A DNA stretch of 36,199 nt from Flavobacteriales bacterium TMED191 (GTDB lineage Bacteria; Bacteroidota; Bacteroidia; Flavobacteriales; TMED113). Position numbers and translations under genes: made by a program. The notes below the pieces were generated by a model. It was not told the DNA's origin and ran no database searches. It saw only the letters and a program-made list of their open reading frames with translations. The DNA is taken from assembly GCA_002171975.2 (NCBI GenBank), contig NHIO02000033.1, positions 1 to 36,199 of the forward strand. Reading direction: 5' to 3'. Below are positions 17,401-26,204 of the stretch, one piece after another (the stretch's first letter is position 1; every line of letters begins with the position of its first letter).

Positions 17401-18745
17401 CTTCAGTAAAAGAAGGGTCTGTATTACCAGGAAACATGAAATTGCATTCCGTATTTGAAGATTCCCATCCTGTCCCACCATATGTCATAGGCTGACCATT
17501 TTTCCATATTCCACGTAAATAACCATAGTAATGTGTGGCATTCTCTGGATTACCAAAATCAGAAAAATCATTATTGTAATAAACAAACTTGGACATTATA
17601 ATTTGTTCTCCTGGTTCATCAATTTCACCATCCTTATCATTATCTATTCCATCTCCGATATCAGCTAATGGGCCTCTAAAAAAATCAACTCCAATCGCAG
17701 GCGGAGGATCATCAGAATCATAATTATAACCCGCCGTTCCATCATCATCTGCATCGCCATTGTAACAGTATCCCAATCCTAAACTTACATCACATCCAAC
17801 ATAATCATCTTGATAATTTCCAAGATCTGGATCTACCCATTGTCCAAAATAAGTTTCATTAAGAACTGATGTTGATCTATTCATTATTTTATAACTATAA
17901 AAAGTCATATTATTTATTTCATCATTGGTAGTAAAACCAAATGCTTGTGCCTGTATTTCAAGTCCAATAGCTGATTCTGAACCAGTTTCTGTGTGAATAT
18001 TACCATTGTCATTAAAAACCCACCAAAGAGTTTGATCACCAAATAAAACGTCATCATTTTTACAATCTTTTGTCCCCTCTAAATCATATCCAGGATAATC
18101 AATCCCAACTGTATACATCCCATCAGCATTTACGTCTTCAAAAGGGGCTAAGTAATCAAATGTGCCATCTACATCAACTCTACTGGCTGGCCAATCAGAA
18201 ATTACTTGTGCTTGAGAATAATTAGGATAAGAAGTAGCAACATCACAATTCGGATCAGATAAACATGTATTATATCCAACATAATCTTCTACCTCTTGTC
18301 GAGTAATGACAAAATGTTTGTCATACTCAGTACAAATATCCTGACCTACGGTACCATAGTCATCACTAGCTACATCAGCATTAAGTGGACCAGGCCAAAA
18401 ATCATTTCCATCTTGTCTGTAAGTCATACCTGCAACCTTCAAATTTCCTTGATCATCTAGACCTCCAATCCATAAAGCACCAGCAAACATAGAATGTTTA
18501 CCTCCGCCATTAGGAATCTCATATTTTCCATTATCTAAATCCCACCACATATCACCTCCAGCTAAAATAGTCGTCCTAACATTATTAATATTTAATTCTG
18601 TTTGAGCTGTGGCTGCTAAACAACCAGAAGCAATTATCCTATAATTATTATTGTTCGAATCATTTGGATTTGGAATATTTTCCTTTGCATTTAAGCTTGT
18701 AAAGCTTATAAAAATAACTAATATTGATACTAAATAATTTTTCAT
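14408..18745 (-). CDS. Large secreted surface protein with T9SS-type C-terminal sorting domain
   Basis: 1445 residues with a signal peptide (MKNYLVSILVIFISFTSLNA). The mature N-terminus, residues ~34-530, is a module beginning SGCLAATAQTELNINNVR, then GGDMWWDL, SMFAGALWIGGLDDQGNLKVA, TYRQDGNDFWPGPLNAD, WWVFNDNGNIH, IGLEIQAQAFGF, YFGQWVDPDLGNY, IGVDFFRGPLADIGDGIDND and RRFLQSAGPFTLEPGAVNY. The same module occurs in the secreted protein at 26205-28313. Asp/Gly-rich stretches such as DVNADGMY and DGIDNDKDGEID look like calcium-binding loops. The middle ~800 residues match no domain I recognise. The last ~100 residues (VNIVPNPYNG ... VYIIHVDAGEIGEKVLKWFG) are a T9SS-type beta-sandwich sorting domain, followed by a short extra ALRPTDLDSF. 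It lies 4 bases after the TonB-dependent receptor gene and 31 bases before the PorV-family gene. Function unknown. Confidence 0.85.
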   Translation of the reverse strand: MKNYLVSILVIFISFTSLNAKENIPNPNDSNNNNYRIIASGCLAATAQTELNINNVRTTILAGGDMWWDLDNGKYEIPNGGGKHSMFAGALWIGGLDDQGNLKVAGMTYRQDGNDFWPGPLNADVASDDYGTVGQDICTEYDKHFVITRQEVEDYVGYNTCLSDPNCDVATSYPNYSQAQVISDWPASRVDVDGTFDYLAPFEDVNADGMYTVGIDYPGYDLEGTKDCKNDDVLFGDQTLWWVFNDNGNIHTETGSESAIGLEIQAQAFGFTTNDEINNMTFYSYKIMNRSTSVLNETYFGQWVDPDLGNYQDDYVGCDVSLGLGYCYNGDADDDGTAGYNYDSDDPPPAIGVDFFRGPLADIGDGIDNDKDGEIDEPGEQIIMSKFVYYNNDFSDFGNPENATHYYGYLRGIWKNGQPMTYGGTGWESSNTECNFMFPGNTDPSFTEEWTEITAGNDPADRRFLQSAGPFTLEPGAVNYITTGVVWARASEGNNFASVELMKIADNKAQTLFDICFEVIDGPSAPDINFVELDQKIIINLTNAENSNNYANQYTEEDPFISDVLVESQINPGVFENLDINKNYVFEGYQVFQLKDATVTSNDLYNPDKAFMIYQCDIENYRTADGDVVTTPTDDSTPISNLVNYSLDESIGPNVYLPQNMTLGASNSGINNSILITEDKFASGDPGLINNKAYYYMAIAYAYNEYIPYATEIPFTSASAYSPSILGQKKPYLAGRKNIRTYTIIPHKTESFGDVPTASYGTIPSQTGLAGSGNGGGFLELTDNSRNSIAENYFSDTLSYMINSSPALISVIDPLSVPDADFIFQMTDIDSGNIDDVTWKMSKIEDGDTISVLSQNTLKDNAQQIIPEWGLAVKFQKISDLESGQVDNLGCLSCTDWISFTVTNSQMEEIVWSSMENGTTSEDLDDILNGTEYTSATQNLWLAPIPDVDDVWQFAPFLRPLDWVRSGNNSFTASDAVLFQYQDFGDLGIDGSPLESGDISLDPNGVYENQALVPYKLVSTDYKGNIASSTTTNEINSIDTIGGGLAWKEWKSETDLNNLNNVDVVLTPNKDLWTRCPVLDMSETELSWNGNGPAIDNNQISSNDWVSGDDYGSWDVGSGTGENGEEKWDLRLDSNVDKDGNPDLSGSGFNSENGWGWFPGYAIDVSSGRRLNLMFSENSSLGEEHNGDDMLYNPTGYIYGAGEPNLIDQSNWDEVNSVTMNGGHAVFVLDTEYQGHNHEDNPHYDSYVGSTSGNAWNSLRKKQVIEHIQWVGNWVSNRDQEFLGNEIVIRARVQENYGYRDLSVIANSNSDSLINSGYPYYTFNSSEILTLIDNKDAKEAGLKEVNIVPNPYNGASGYETGQVDNRVKITNLPRECTISIYTVNGNLIRQVKKDNDISFFEWDLKNNYGIPIASGVYIIHVDAGEIGEKVLKWFGALRPTDLDSF

Positions 18746-18749
18746 ATAT

Positions 18750-21700
18750 CTAAAAGTTTACTTGCATTCCTAATTTTATTAATCTCGGTCTAGTATAACT
18801 ATCAGGACTATTTACCTTAACATCATATTGATCATAAAAAGCCATCGGATTTACCTGCTGTGAAACATATTGCTGACCTTCAGCAGAGGATAAATATCCA
18901 TCATCATCTGGATTACCTGTGTACCTGTAAACACCCACAATATTATCTGTATTAAGAAGATTTTCAATTTGAACATATACCTCCATATTTAACTTTCTAG
19001 TATCGTTCATTTTAAACTGAAATGTTTTATCAAGTCTTACATCAGTTCTAAAAGTCCAAGGTTTTCGAGCTCCATTTACACTGCCTTCAAGAACGTCTCG
19101 TGTATTGACACCAAACATTGCTTGAGCCAAAATATTGGACTGTTGACTGTATGGTGTTCCAGAACCAGCAGCAAATACAAAATTTGCACCAAAATTTTCA
19201 AGAATATTTTTTCCAAATAAAACGGGTCCATCATAACGATTACCTGAACCATAACGATAATCAATATTTGCACTAATATTATGCCTTTGGTCAAAATCAA
19301 GAGGAAGTGTTGTTCTTAAATTTGGAAAACCATCATTAACTAACTGTTGAGCAGTAGTGGCAGAAGAACCTGATCCATCAGCAAACTGTAAAGTATAATT
19401 TGCCGTTAATGACATATTTTTAGTTCTTCTCAAATCATATCCAAATGAAAAACCTTTAACATTTCCAAAATCTATATTGTCAAAATGTGTATATGTCATA
19501 GGGTAAGCTTCTGTAACTCTTGCGGCCTGAATCATATCACTTAACTCTCTATAAAATGCCGAAAAAGTGATGGCTGAATGACCTGTTAATGCTTGAGTAA
19601 AACCAACTTCATAATCTGTTGTCTTTTCAGGTAATAAATTTGGATTCGCCACTTCAGTTGTATTAGCTTCTAAAAATAAATAGTCAAATGGGTTCATTAT
19701 ATTATTAGAGGGTGGTCGTTGTGTTAAGATATCATAATGTGCAAAAAACATAGCCTCATCTGAAATTGGAAAATTAAATGATATTCTTGGCATTACAGAA
19801 ACCGCTGGTGTATAATCTTCAAATGCATCTCCAGTTAAACCTCTATTAGGATCTGATAAATGATCAGGGTTTTGTAAAAAAGGTATTACACCACTTCCAA
19901 GACTTAAGACAGAGGGGTCTGTTACTGGCAGACCTGTAGCATCATACCAATTATCACCATCTCTATATCCAGTAATCTGAGTTTGATCAGTTATTGAATT
20001 AGCATATACTACAAAATTATCACCGATATTGGATGGATGTGCTGGTGCACTTGCATCTACAGTTGGATTTAAACCAGGATTTACTTCAGCTGCTGTCCTA
20101 GTTGGATAAAGTGAATACTTATCTTTTAACACCTCCTGATTTGCATCATATCTATCTATTCTTAAACCAACATTAAATACAATGTCGTCAAAAGCAAATT
20201 TGTCTTGTATGTAGGCAGCTGAATATAAGGGCTCAAAAGGAGATATTCTTCTTGTATAATCACCATTATCATCCTTTTCATTTAAAAAATCATCAAAGGA
20301 AACACGCTCATTTATTTCACTCCCTGTATGATCATACCCATAATAATAAAGATTTAAATAGTCACCCTGAAGTAATTCATCAGCAGCAAACATATCTATG
20401 GAAAAAACACCTGGATCATACTGATCTATATATAAATAATCATTAACTCCAAGTCCAAGCTCCTCTCTTAAGTTTTGACCAAATGTAGTGTAATTTTCAT
20501 TGTCTTCACTAACATCGTAGAATGTAGAAAATATTAATACATCTTCATCAAAATCCCATTGTACCTCATCATCTACATAGTACTGAGGATTTGTTAAGTG
20601 TTGATTTGCTAACTGTCTAGCAGTACTCCATAGTGCAGGTGTATAAACTCTATAATATCTTTCTTTCTTTTTTTCATATTCAAAACCAAAAAGAATTGAA
20701 TGGTTACCTATATCAGCAGAAGCTGAACCAGAAAAGGTTTGCTTTTGTTCTGAGTAATCATATGAGAAGTAATTAGGGTATCCTGAATTCCACCATAAAC
20801 CATAAACATCAGGCGGAGAATCACCATTCATTAATGCACTAAATTGTACATGTTCGCGAGTTGGATTTTGTCCTTCTTCCATAAAAGAGTGGAAAAAATC
20901 ATAATAATCTTGAGTATAGTTAGCAAGTAGAGGATTAGCATCACTAGCTTCAAAATCTAAAGTCACATGCTCTTGCAAAAGCACACCTGTTTGTGTTTCC
21001 TGTTGCCATAATAAATTTCCGTTTTCATCTACATCTTGGAATCCATCCGAATTTAAAACCGGAACTTTATTACCGTTTTGATCTAACACATATACATCAT
21101 ATGAATCCCAAAAAAAAGGCGACGTATTTGTAAAAGTTGTGTCATCTATAGATGGAGTGAATTTTCCAACATAACCATATTTAAAATAATCAGTACCATG
21201 ATTTGGGTTTTCTAGTTTTGCTTTGTAAGCAGAGTAATCAGCTTGTAACGTATAGAATACATTCTTAACTAAACCTTGTGCTTCATCACCACTTAATTTA
21301 TGTTGGATTCTAGCGTAGAAATTATAATTATCCCTAATGTATTGTCTATTATTGTCAAAATTTAGTAATTGTTTTCTCCACCAAAGAGAGCTTCCCATAT
21401 CAACATGATGTGAAAAATTACCACCAACAGTTAGATTGATATCTTTTGTAATTCTTGCATCTAATTTTCCCTGAAGTTGTAATTTTTCATCACTTAAGTT
21501 TTTTTTCACATCTTGAATTGTCCAATCGTCAGATGTCAATTGTTCTGCTGCATTTAAAGAATAACTAGATGCATAGTTTCCATAAGAGGGAGTTCCTATA
21601 AACTCTAAAGGATGATTTTGAATTTCCGATAACACACTATTTCTCAAAGCAGGAACACCAATTGCAGAGGGGTCAGGATCTAATTTATGATTATATTCCC

Positions 21701-22523
21701 CCGTAATTAAATAACCAAGTATTGGTGTCTTATCATCATCTTTTTTTCTCCAAATTGGACCAGACAAATTAAAACCAATTAAATTATGATTATAAGGGTC
21801 TGTAAGTTGAGATGAACCTATCTCAAATCCTCCTTTAGTAATTCTAGAGGGGCCCCTTGTTGTAATACTAATAATACCACCAGTTGCATCACCATATTGA
21901 GCAGGCAAGCCCCCAGTTACAACTGTCATTTGATCAATTGCAGACTGTGGCAAAACATTTGAATTACCAGTAATTTTTATCCCATCAATATAGTAAGATG
22001 TTGCATTACTTCTAGATCCACGCACATTAATAGAACCCTCAGTATCAGACTGATAAATACCAGCTGTTGTGGCAGCAACATTTTGCACATTTCTGGTTGG
22101 TAGGGACGTAATTTGCTCAGCAGTTTTGGTTGAACCAGACTTATCCGCATCAATTAGCGGAACATCATATTCAATCACCTGTACTTCAGTCAATTCATTT
22201 GTACTGACTTTTAATTCGTAATCACTAAATGTAATTTTATTTGGCGATATCAGTACATTATTTTGAATAATAGTATTATATCCAATAAAAGATATCTCTA
22301 CAGAGTATGTTCCTGGGTTAATTGGTTTTATTGTAAAATTACCATCAAAATCAGATGCGCCTCCAATTATAGTTGCACCATCCATTTTAACCACAACATT
22401 TGCCATAGGTATAGTTTCGCCTGTCATCGCATCTGTTACTTTCCCTTTTAATGTTCCACTTTGAGCAAAAACATTTAAAGATGTAAAGAAAACAATGAGA
22501 AATAGTATAATATTTTTATGCAT
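18750..22523 (-). CDS. TonB-dependent receptor with carboxypeptidase-regulatory-like domain
   Basis: 1257 residues. Signal peptide ends at VFAQ (about residue 21); residues ~22-105 form a carboxypeptidase-regulatory-like beta-sandwich (LKGKVTDAMTGETIPMANVV ... GTYSVEISFIGY); residues ~115-230 form the plug (ITSLPTRNVQNVAATTAGIY, INVRGSRSNATSYYIDGIKI, QMTVVTGGLPAQYGDATGG). The rest is a beta-barrel with Asp-rich loops and the usual terminal Phe (LGMQVNF). It belongs to the SusC/CirA-like outer-membrane transporters of Bacteroidota that import a ligand using TonB energy. There is no SusD-like partner; the next gene, 4 bases on, is instead the 1445-residue secreted protein. A strong promoter lies upstream. 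The ligand cannot be told from sequence. Confidence 0.93.
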   Translation of the reverse strand: MHKNIILFLIVFFTSLNVFAQSGTLKGKVTDAMTGETIPMANVVVKMDGATIIGGASDFDGNFTIKPINPGTYSVEISFIGYNTIIQNNVLISPNKITFSDYELKVSTNELTEVQVIEYDVPLIDADKSGSTKTAEQITSLPTRNVQNVAATTAGIYQSDTEGSINVRGSRSNATSYYIDGIKITGNSNVLPQSAIDQMTVVTGGLPAQYGDATGGIISITTRGPSRITKGGFEIGSSQLTDPYNHNLIGFNLSGPIWRKKDDDKTPILGYLITGEYNHKLDPDPSAIGVPALRNSVLSEIQNHPLEFIGTPSYGNYASSYSLNAAEQLTSDDWTIQDVKKNLSDEKLQLQGKLDARITKDINLTVGGNFSHHVDMGSSLWWRKQLLNFDNNRQYIRDNYNFYARIQHKLSGDEAQGLVKNVFYTLQADYSAYKAKLENPNHGTDYFKYGYVGKFTPSIDDTTFTNTSPFFWDSYDVYVLDQNGNKVPVLNSDGFQDVDENGNLLWQQETQTGVLLQEHVTLDFEASDANPLLANYTQDYYDFFHSFMEEGQNPTREHVQFSALMNGDSPPDVYGLWWNSGYPNYFSYDYSEQKQTFSGSASADIGNHSILFGFEYEKKKERYYRVYTPALWSTARQLANQHLTNPQYYVDDEVQWDFDEDVLIFSTFYDVSEDNENYTTFGQNLREELGLGVNDYLYIDQYDPGVFSIDMFAADELLQGDYLNLYYYGYDHTGSEINERVSFDDFLNEKDDNGDYTRRISPFEPLYSAAYIQDKFAFDDIVFNVGLRIDRYDANQEVLKDKYSLYPTRTAAEVNPGLNPTVDASAPAHPSNIGDNFVVYANSITDQTQITGYRDGDNWYDATGLPVTDPSVLSLGSGVIPFLQNPDHLSDPNRGLTGDAFEDYTPAVSVMPRISFNFPISDEAMFFAHYDILTQRPPSNNIMNPFDYLFLEANTTEVANPNLLPEKTTDYEVGFTQALTGHSAITFSAFYRELSDMIQAARVTEAYPMTYTHFDNIDFGNVKGFSFGYDLRRTKNMSLTANYTLQFADGSGSSATTAQQLVNDGFPNLRTTLPLDFDQRHNISANIDYRYGSGNRYDGPVLFGKNILENFGANFVFAAGSGTPYSQQSNILAQAMFGVNTRDVLEGSVNGARKPWTFRTDVRLDKTFQFKMNDTRKLNMEVYVQIENLLNTDNIVGVYRYTGNPDDDGYLSSAEGQQYVSQQVNPMAFYDQYDVKVNSPDSYTRPRLIKLGMQVNF

Positions 22524-22569
22524 ATAACTTTATTTATGAGATGTAAAATTATTATATTTTTTAATGCAC

Positions 22570-22599
22570 CAAATATATAAGAAAATAACAGATTTACAA
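22570..22599 (-). promoter_or_regulatory. Bacteroidota-type promoter of the TonB receptor operon
   Basis: On the minus strand, TTG (22599-22597, within TTTTG), a 19-base spacer, then TATATTTG (22577-22570), a full match to the Bacteroidota TTG-N17-23-TAnnTTTG promoter. The -7 box ends 46 bases before the receptor ATG, leaving a leader of roughly 40 bases. It is the only clear promoter for the receptor / large surface protein / PorV-family series. Confidence 0.7.
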
Positions 22600-22634
22600 A
22601 ATATAATTATTTATAATAAGTATATTTATATCAT

Positions 22635-23060
22635 ATGTTAATAAATAATCTTTCAAACCACAAATTATTCGCTTTCCTATCAATTATAATAATAGGTTGC
22701 AGTAATGACTATAACTTTCCTAATGTTGATGTAAATATTACAATCCCTGTGACAATGCCTCAATACAATAATATGTATGGCAATTTGTGGGGTTATGAGT
22801 ATTTAAATGGCGGTTTAGGTGGAGTTATCATCGTACAAGGAATGGATGATTTTATTGCATATGATCGATCGTGTACATTTGAAGTTAACTCTGAGTGTAT
22901 AGTTTCTGGTCAGTACACCAATGATCCTATTTTAACCTGTAACTGTTGCAATTCACAATTTATTATTACAGACGGATCCGTGACTGAGGGCCCTGCAAAT
23001 CAAGCTTTAAAAAAATACAATACCTTTTTTGATGGAGAAATACTATATATTACCAATTAA
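22635..23060 (+). CDS. Rieske-like lipoprotein lacking the histidine ligands
   Basis: 141 residues. The N-terminus is a lipoprotein signal ([12 protein letters not shown], Cys at about residue 22). The remainder resembles a Rieske domain: [22 protein letters not shown], then [27 protein letters not shown] and [10 protein letters not shown]. Relative to a Rieske centre (CxH ... CxxHGSxF) the first site reads CTF and the second CNCCNSQF, so both histidines that would hold the [2Fe-2S] cluster are replaced, by Phe and Cys. Cysteines are plentiful (SCTF, SEC, CNCC). I recall similar ligand-poor Rieske-like lipoproteins in flavobacteria but no function. It is transcribed away from the TonB receptor gene and its last 4 bases overlap the convergent ahcY gene. 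Confidence 0.65.
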   Translation: MLINNLSNHKLFAFLSIIIIGCSNDYNFPNVDVNITIPVTMPQYNNMYGNLWGYEYLNGGLGGVIIVQGMDDFIAYDRSCTFEVNSECIVSGQYTNDPILTCNCCNSQFIITDGSVTEGPANQALKKYNTFFDGEILYITN

Positions 23061-24367
23061 TATCTATAAGTGTCAGGCTTAAAAGGTCCCGTTTTCGAAA
23101 CACTAATATATTTCGCCTGCTCATCTGTTAACTCTTCTAACTCTACATCTAGCTTCTCAAGATGAAGTCTAGCAACTAGCTCATCCAAATGTTTTGGTAA
23201 CACATAAACCTTATTTTCATACGACTCAACATTTTTCCATAATTCTATTTGCGCTAGCACTTGATTTGTAAATGAATTAGACATTACGAATGAAGGGTGA
23301 CCAGTTGCACAACCCAAATTAACCAACCTACCTTCAGCCAATAAAATAATTTGCTTACCATTATCCAAAGTATACAAATCAACCTGTGGTTTTATTTGTT
23401 CTTTAACAGCATTTGCATTTAACCAAGCAACATCTATTTCATTATCAAAATGACCAATATTACAAACAATAGCTTTATCTCTCATTAGTTCAAAATGCTC
23501 TTGAGAAACTACGTTTTTATTACCAGTAGCAGTTATAATAATATCACTTTTCTTAACTGCATCAATCATTTTTATTACTGGGAAACCATCCATTGATGCT
23601 TGAAGGGCACATATAGGGTCAATTTCTGTGACAATTACTCTTGCTCCCCCACCTACGAGTGACGCAACTGTTCCTTTACCCACATCGCCATAACCGGCAA
23701 CTGTAGCGACCTTACCAGCTAACATAATATCTGTAGCTCTTCTAATTGAGTCAACAGCTGATTCACGACAACCATACTTATTATCGAATTTAGATTTTGT
23801 AACTGAGTCATTAACGTTAATAGCTGGGATTGGCAATGTGTTGTTTTTTTCTCTTTGATACAACCTTAGTACCCCAGTAGTAGTTTCCTCACTTAAACCA
23901 TTAATATTACTGACAAGTTCTGGATATTGATCTAAAACCATATTAGTCAAATCTCCCCCATCATCAAGAATCATATTTAAAGGTTTTTTGTCCTTAAATG
24001 CAAATATTGTTTGCTCTATACACCAATCAAAATCATCTTCCGTCATTCCCTTCCAAGCAAAAACAGGAACATTAGCTTGAGCTATAGCGGCAGCAGCATG
24101 ATCCTGGGTAGAAAAAATATTACATGATGACCATGATACTTCAGCACCAAGATCTATGAGCGTTTCAATTAATACAGCAGTTTGTATTGTCATATGAAGA
24201 CAACCAGCGATTCTAGCACCCTTTAATGGCTTTTCAGATTGATATTTTTTTCTAAGCATCATTAATCCCGGCATTTCTGCTTCTGCTAACTTAATCTCTT
24301 TTCTTCCCCATTCTGCTAAAGAAATATCTTTAATTTTGTAATTCATATGTTGTAATTTTGTTTTCAT
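23057..24367 (-). CDS. ahcY: S-adenosylhomocysteinase
   Basis: 436 residues. It hydrolyses S-adenosylhomocysteine to adenosine and homocysteine and so relieves product inhibition of methyltransferases; it uses bound NAD. Visible landmarks are [81 protein letters not shown], the NAD-binding GYGDVGKG at residues 225-232, GHFDNEID and the C-terminal [10 protein letters not shown]. It lacks the ~40-residue insert of many bacterial enzymes. A second start (residue 8, MNYK) is possible and fits the family nearly as well. A -7 box candidate lies at 24411-24404. Confidence 0.96.
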   Translation of the reverse strand: MKTKLQHMNYKIKDISLAEWGRKEIKLAEAEMPGLMMLRKKYQSEKPLKGARIAGCLHMTIQTAVLIETLIDLGAEVSWSSCNIFSTQDHAAAAIAQANVPVFAWKGMTEDDFDWCIEQTIFAFKDKKPLNMILDDGGDLTNMVLDQYPELVSNINGLSEETTTGVLRLYQREKNNTLPIPAINVNDSVTKSKFDNKYGCRESAVDSIRRATDIMLAGKVATVAGYGDVGKGTVASLVGGGARVIVTEIDPICALQASMDGFPVIKMIDAVKKSDIIITATGNKNVVSQEHFELMRDKAIVCNIGHFDNEIDVAWLNANAVKEQIKPQVDLYTLDNGKQIILLAEGRLVNLGCATGHPSFVMSNSFTNQVLAQIELWKNVESYENKVYVLPKHLDELVARLHLEKLDVELEELTDEQAKYISVSKTGPFKPDTYRY

Positions 24368-24403
24368 AATTTACATTAATTGTTTTCATAATTTGCGTGA
24401 GTA

Positions 24404-24411
24404 CAAAGTTA
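24404..24411 (-). promoter_or_regulatory. Possible -7 box for ahcY
   Basis: TAACTTTG on the minus strand matches TAnnTTTG, 36 bases before the ahcY ATG. No TTG occurs at the expected -33 distance, so it is only a half-match. Confidence 0.3.
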
Positions 24412-24453
24412 ATACATATTTAAATTTTATAATCTTTATTATTAGAAATATTT

Positions 24454-25068
24454 ATGCCAATAATTAAATTAGAAGAAACTAAAAATTATAATATTGCCTT
24501 GTGGTCTATTAATGAGAGCCTAGAGGATCTTATAAAAATTCTTAAGCCGACAAATAAAGAACTTGAAACAATTAAATATTACAAAAATATTCAGCGCAAA
24601 AAACAAAATATCGCTAGCAGAATTTTATTAAATAAATTATCTAAAAAAAAAGAAGAATTGTTATACATGCCACATGGTGCCCCATATTGCAATACATTTC
24701 AAAACATTTCCATAAGTCATTCAAAAAATTATTGCGGTGTTGTAACAAGCAATCAACCAGTTGGGTTAGACATTCAATTCAAAAAAGAAAATATACACGA
24801 GATAAGTAATCGTTTTCTCAATTTGATGGAAAAAAATATTACAAAAAATAAAAATGACAATATACATTTTGTTTGGTGTACAAAAGAAGCAATATATAAA
24901 ACCTTAAACGGTAGCACGTGTTCTTTTAAAGAAAATATTATTATTAATAATATAAACAAAAACAATATAAAAGCGACCTTTGTAAAAAAAGATATTTTAA
25001 TTAAATACAATGTAAACTGTCAAAAAATTGACAATTATTTTATAACAATTGCAACTATAAAAAAATGA
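24454..25068 (+). CDS. 4'-phosphopantetheinyl transferase superfamily protein
   Basis: 204 residues. Superfamily motifs are ISISHSKNY (residues ~85-93), GLDIQ (104-108) and WCTKEAIYK (141-149), in the order and spacing of Sfp-like enzymes that move phosphopantetheine from CoA to a serine of acyl-carrier proteins. The usual GVDIE motif reads GLDIQ, replacing a Glu that helps bind Mg2+ by Gln; the Asp and the KEA Glu remain. The N-terminal half is weakly conserved, as is common. Its stop overlaps the pnuC start (ATGA), so the genes are translationally coupled, although no functional link between them is known to me. Confidence 0.85.
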   Translation: MPIIKLEETKNYNIALWSINESLEDLIKILKPTNKELETIKYYKNIQRKKQNIASRILLNKLSKKKEELLYMPHGAPYCNTFQNISISHSKNYCGVVTSNQPVGLDIQFKKENIHEISNRFLNLMEKNITKNKNDNIHFVWCTKEAIYKTLNGSTCSFKENIIINNINKNNIKATFVKKDILIKYNVNCQKIDNYFITIATIKK

Positions 25069-25643
25069 TTGAAATATATAGCTATTTGATTGACAACATA
25101 TTTCAGTTTTTAGGTGTTGTACTGAGCATCGTATATGTTGTATTCTCAATAAAACAAAACATATTATGTTGGGCTGCATTATTTGCGGCTTCATTATGCA
25201 ATATATTTGCATACAATCAAATTAATCTTCCTTTACAGGTTAGTATGCAGTTTTTTTTTATTGGGACTGCTTTTTACGGCTGGTATCAGTGGAAAAATAC
25301 AAAAAACAATTTGCCGTTAAAAGTATCAAAATGGACAATTAGACAACATCTTTTTTGGTTGCTATTTGGTTTCATATTTACATTAATACTAAGTCTATTC
25401 TTAAAAAAACTTAATATAAGTAGCTATCCTTTTCTAGACTCTTTAATGTTCACTTTTAATTTAATACCAATGTATATGACTGGTAAAAAAATTATTGAAT
25501 CCTGGTTATACTTTATAGCTATTGATATAATAAGTGGTATATTTTATTTAAATACTGGAGAATACTTTTTTAGCTTTTTGTTTTTCTGCTATATTGGTTT
25601 TGCAACATATGGATTTTTGACATGGAAAAAAGATCTTACATGA
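25065..25643 (+). CDS. pnuC: Nicotinamide riboside/mononucleotide transporter PnuC
   Basis: 192 residues with about seven hydrophobic segments. PnuC landmarks are LGVVLSIVYVVFSIKQNILCW near the N-terminus, NIFAYNQINLPLQVSMQFFFIGTAFYGWYQW, and WLYFIAIDIISGIFY with GFATYGFLTWKKDL at the end. PnuC proteins carry nicotinamide riboside across the inner membrane by facilitated diffusion, trapping it by phosphorylation inside; some related proteins carry thiamine or riboflavin. The next gene encodes a NadR-like kinase overlapping by ATGA, which supports a nicotinamide riboside substrate. No riboswitch is seen upstream. Confidence 0.93.
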   Translation: MIEIYSYLIDNIFQFLGVVLSIVYVVFSIKQNILCWAALFAASLCNIFAYNQINLPLQVSMQFFFIGTAFYGWYQWKNTKNNLPLKVSKWTIRQHLFWLLFGFIFTLILSLFLKKLNISSYPFLDSLMFTFNLIPMYMTGKKIIESWLYFIAIDIISGIFYLNTGEYFFSFLFFCYIGFATYGFLTWKKDLT

Positions 25644-26143
25644 AAAAAATTATTTTTACTGGCCCAGAATGTTCTGGTAAAACTCAATTAAGCAAACAAA
25701 TCGCAAAACACTTCGGCCTTATTTGGGTAAAAGAATATGCAAGACAGTACCTAAATAATTTAGGCAGATTATATAATTACTCAGACTTGAAAAAAATTGC
25801 TCAAGGCCAATTAAATTTGGAAAAACAATACTCAAATAATGATTTTTTAATTTGTGACACTAACTTACAAGTAATTAAATTATGGAGTATTATTAAATTT
25901 TCTAAATGCGATCCTTTTATTTTAAATAATCAAGACCATCAAGCTCTATATGTTTTATGTAAACCAGATTTTGAATGGGTATTTGACCCATTAAGAGAAG
26001 ATCCAAAAAAAAGAGATCAAATATTTAATTACTATAAAAAAGAATTGAAAGAAAATGGAATGGATTTTATAACCGTTGAAGGAAGCAATAATAAAAGATT
26101 TGAGCTTTTAAAGAAAAAAATAAGCAACATGTTAATAAAGTAA
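25640..26143 (+). CDS. NadR-like ribosylnicotinamide kinase (AAA ATPase)
   Basis: 167 residues from the ATG at 25640, which overlaps the pnuC stop as ATGA; the in-frame ATG at 25622 would add six residues inside pnuC and is less likely. The P-loop is at the very N-terminus (IIFTGPECSGKTQLSKQIA), followed by VKEYARQYL, FLICDTNLQVIKLW and FDPLREDPKKRDQIF, the layout of the ribosylnicotinamide kinase half of NadR and of stand-alone flavobacterial homologues. With PnuC it would phosphorylate imported nicotinamide riboside to NMN for NAD salvage. The adenylyltransferase domain of full NadR is absent. Confidence 0.9.
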   Translation: MKKIIFTGPECSGKTQLSKQIAKHFGLIWVKEYARQYLNNLGRLYNYSDLKKIAQGQLNLEKQYSNNDFLICDTNLQVIKLWSIIKFSKCDPFILNNQDHQALYVLCKPDFEWVFDPLREDPKKRDQIFNYYKKELKENGMDFITVEGSNNKRFELLKKKISNMLIK

Positions 26144-26204
26144 GCTTGAATATTGATAATTTCTAATTATATTTATTATGCCTCTTAATAATACTATTAA
26201 TAAA

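Noticed and set aside
20252..20446. His/Asn-rich 64-codon open frame on the plus strand inside the TonB receptor gene
   Set aside because: The His-rich look comes from reading Asp/Tyr/Asn-rich codons of the receptor backwards; no start signal or family support.
18750..22523. SusC/SusD polysaccharide utilisation locus
   Set aside because: The receptor resembles SusC, but there is no SusD, glycoside hydrolase or sulfatase gene anywhere in the window.
24368..24453. Possible S-adenosylhomocysteine riboswitch upstream of ahcY
   Set aside because: The 86-base gap shows no stable stem or SAH-riboswitch core; only a -7-like box.
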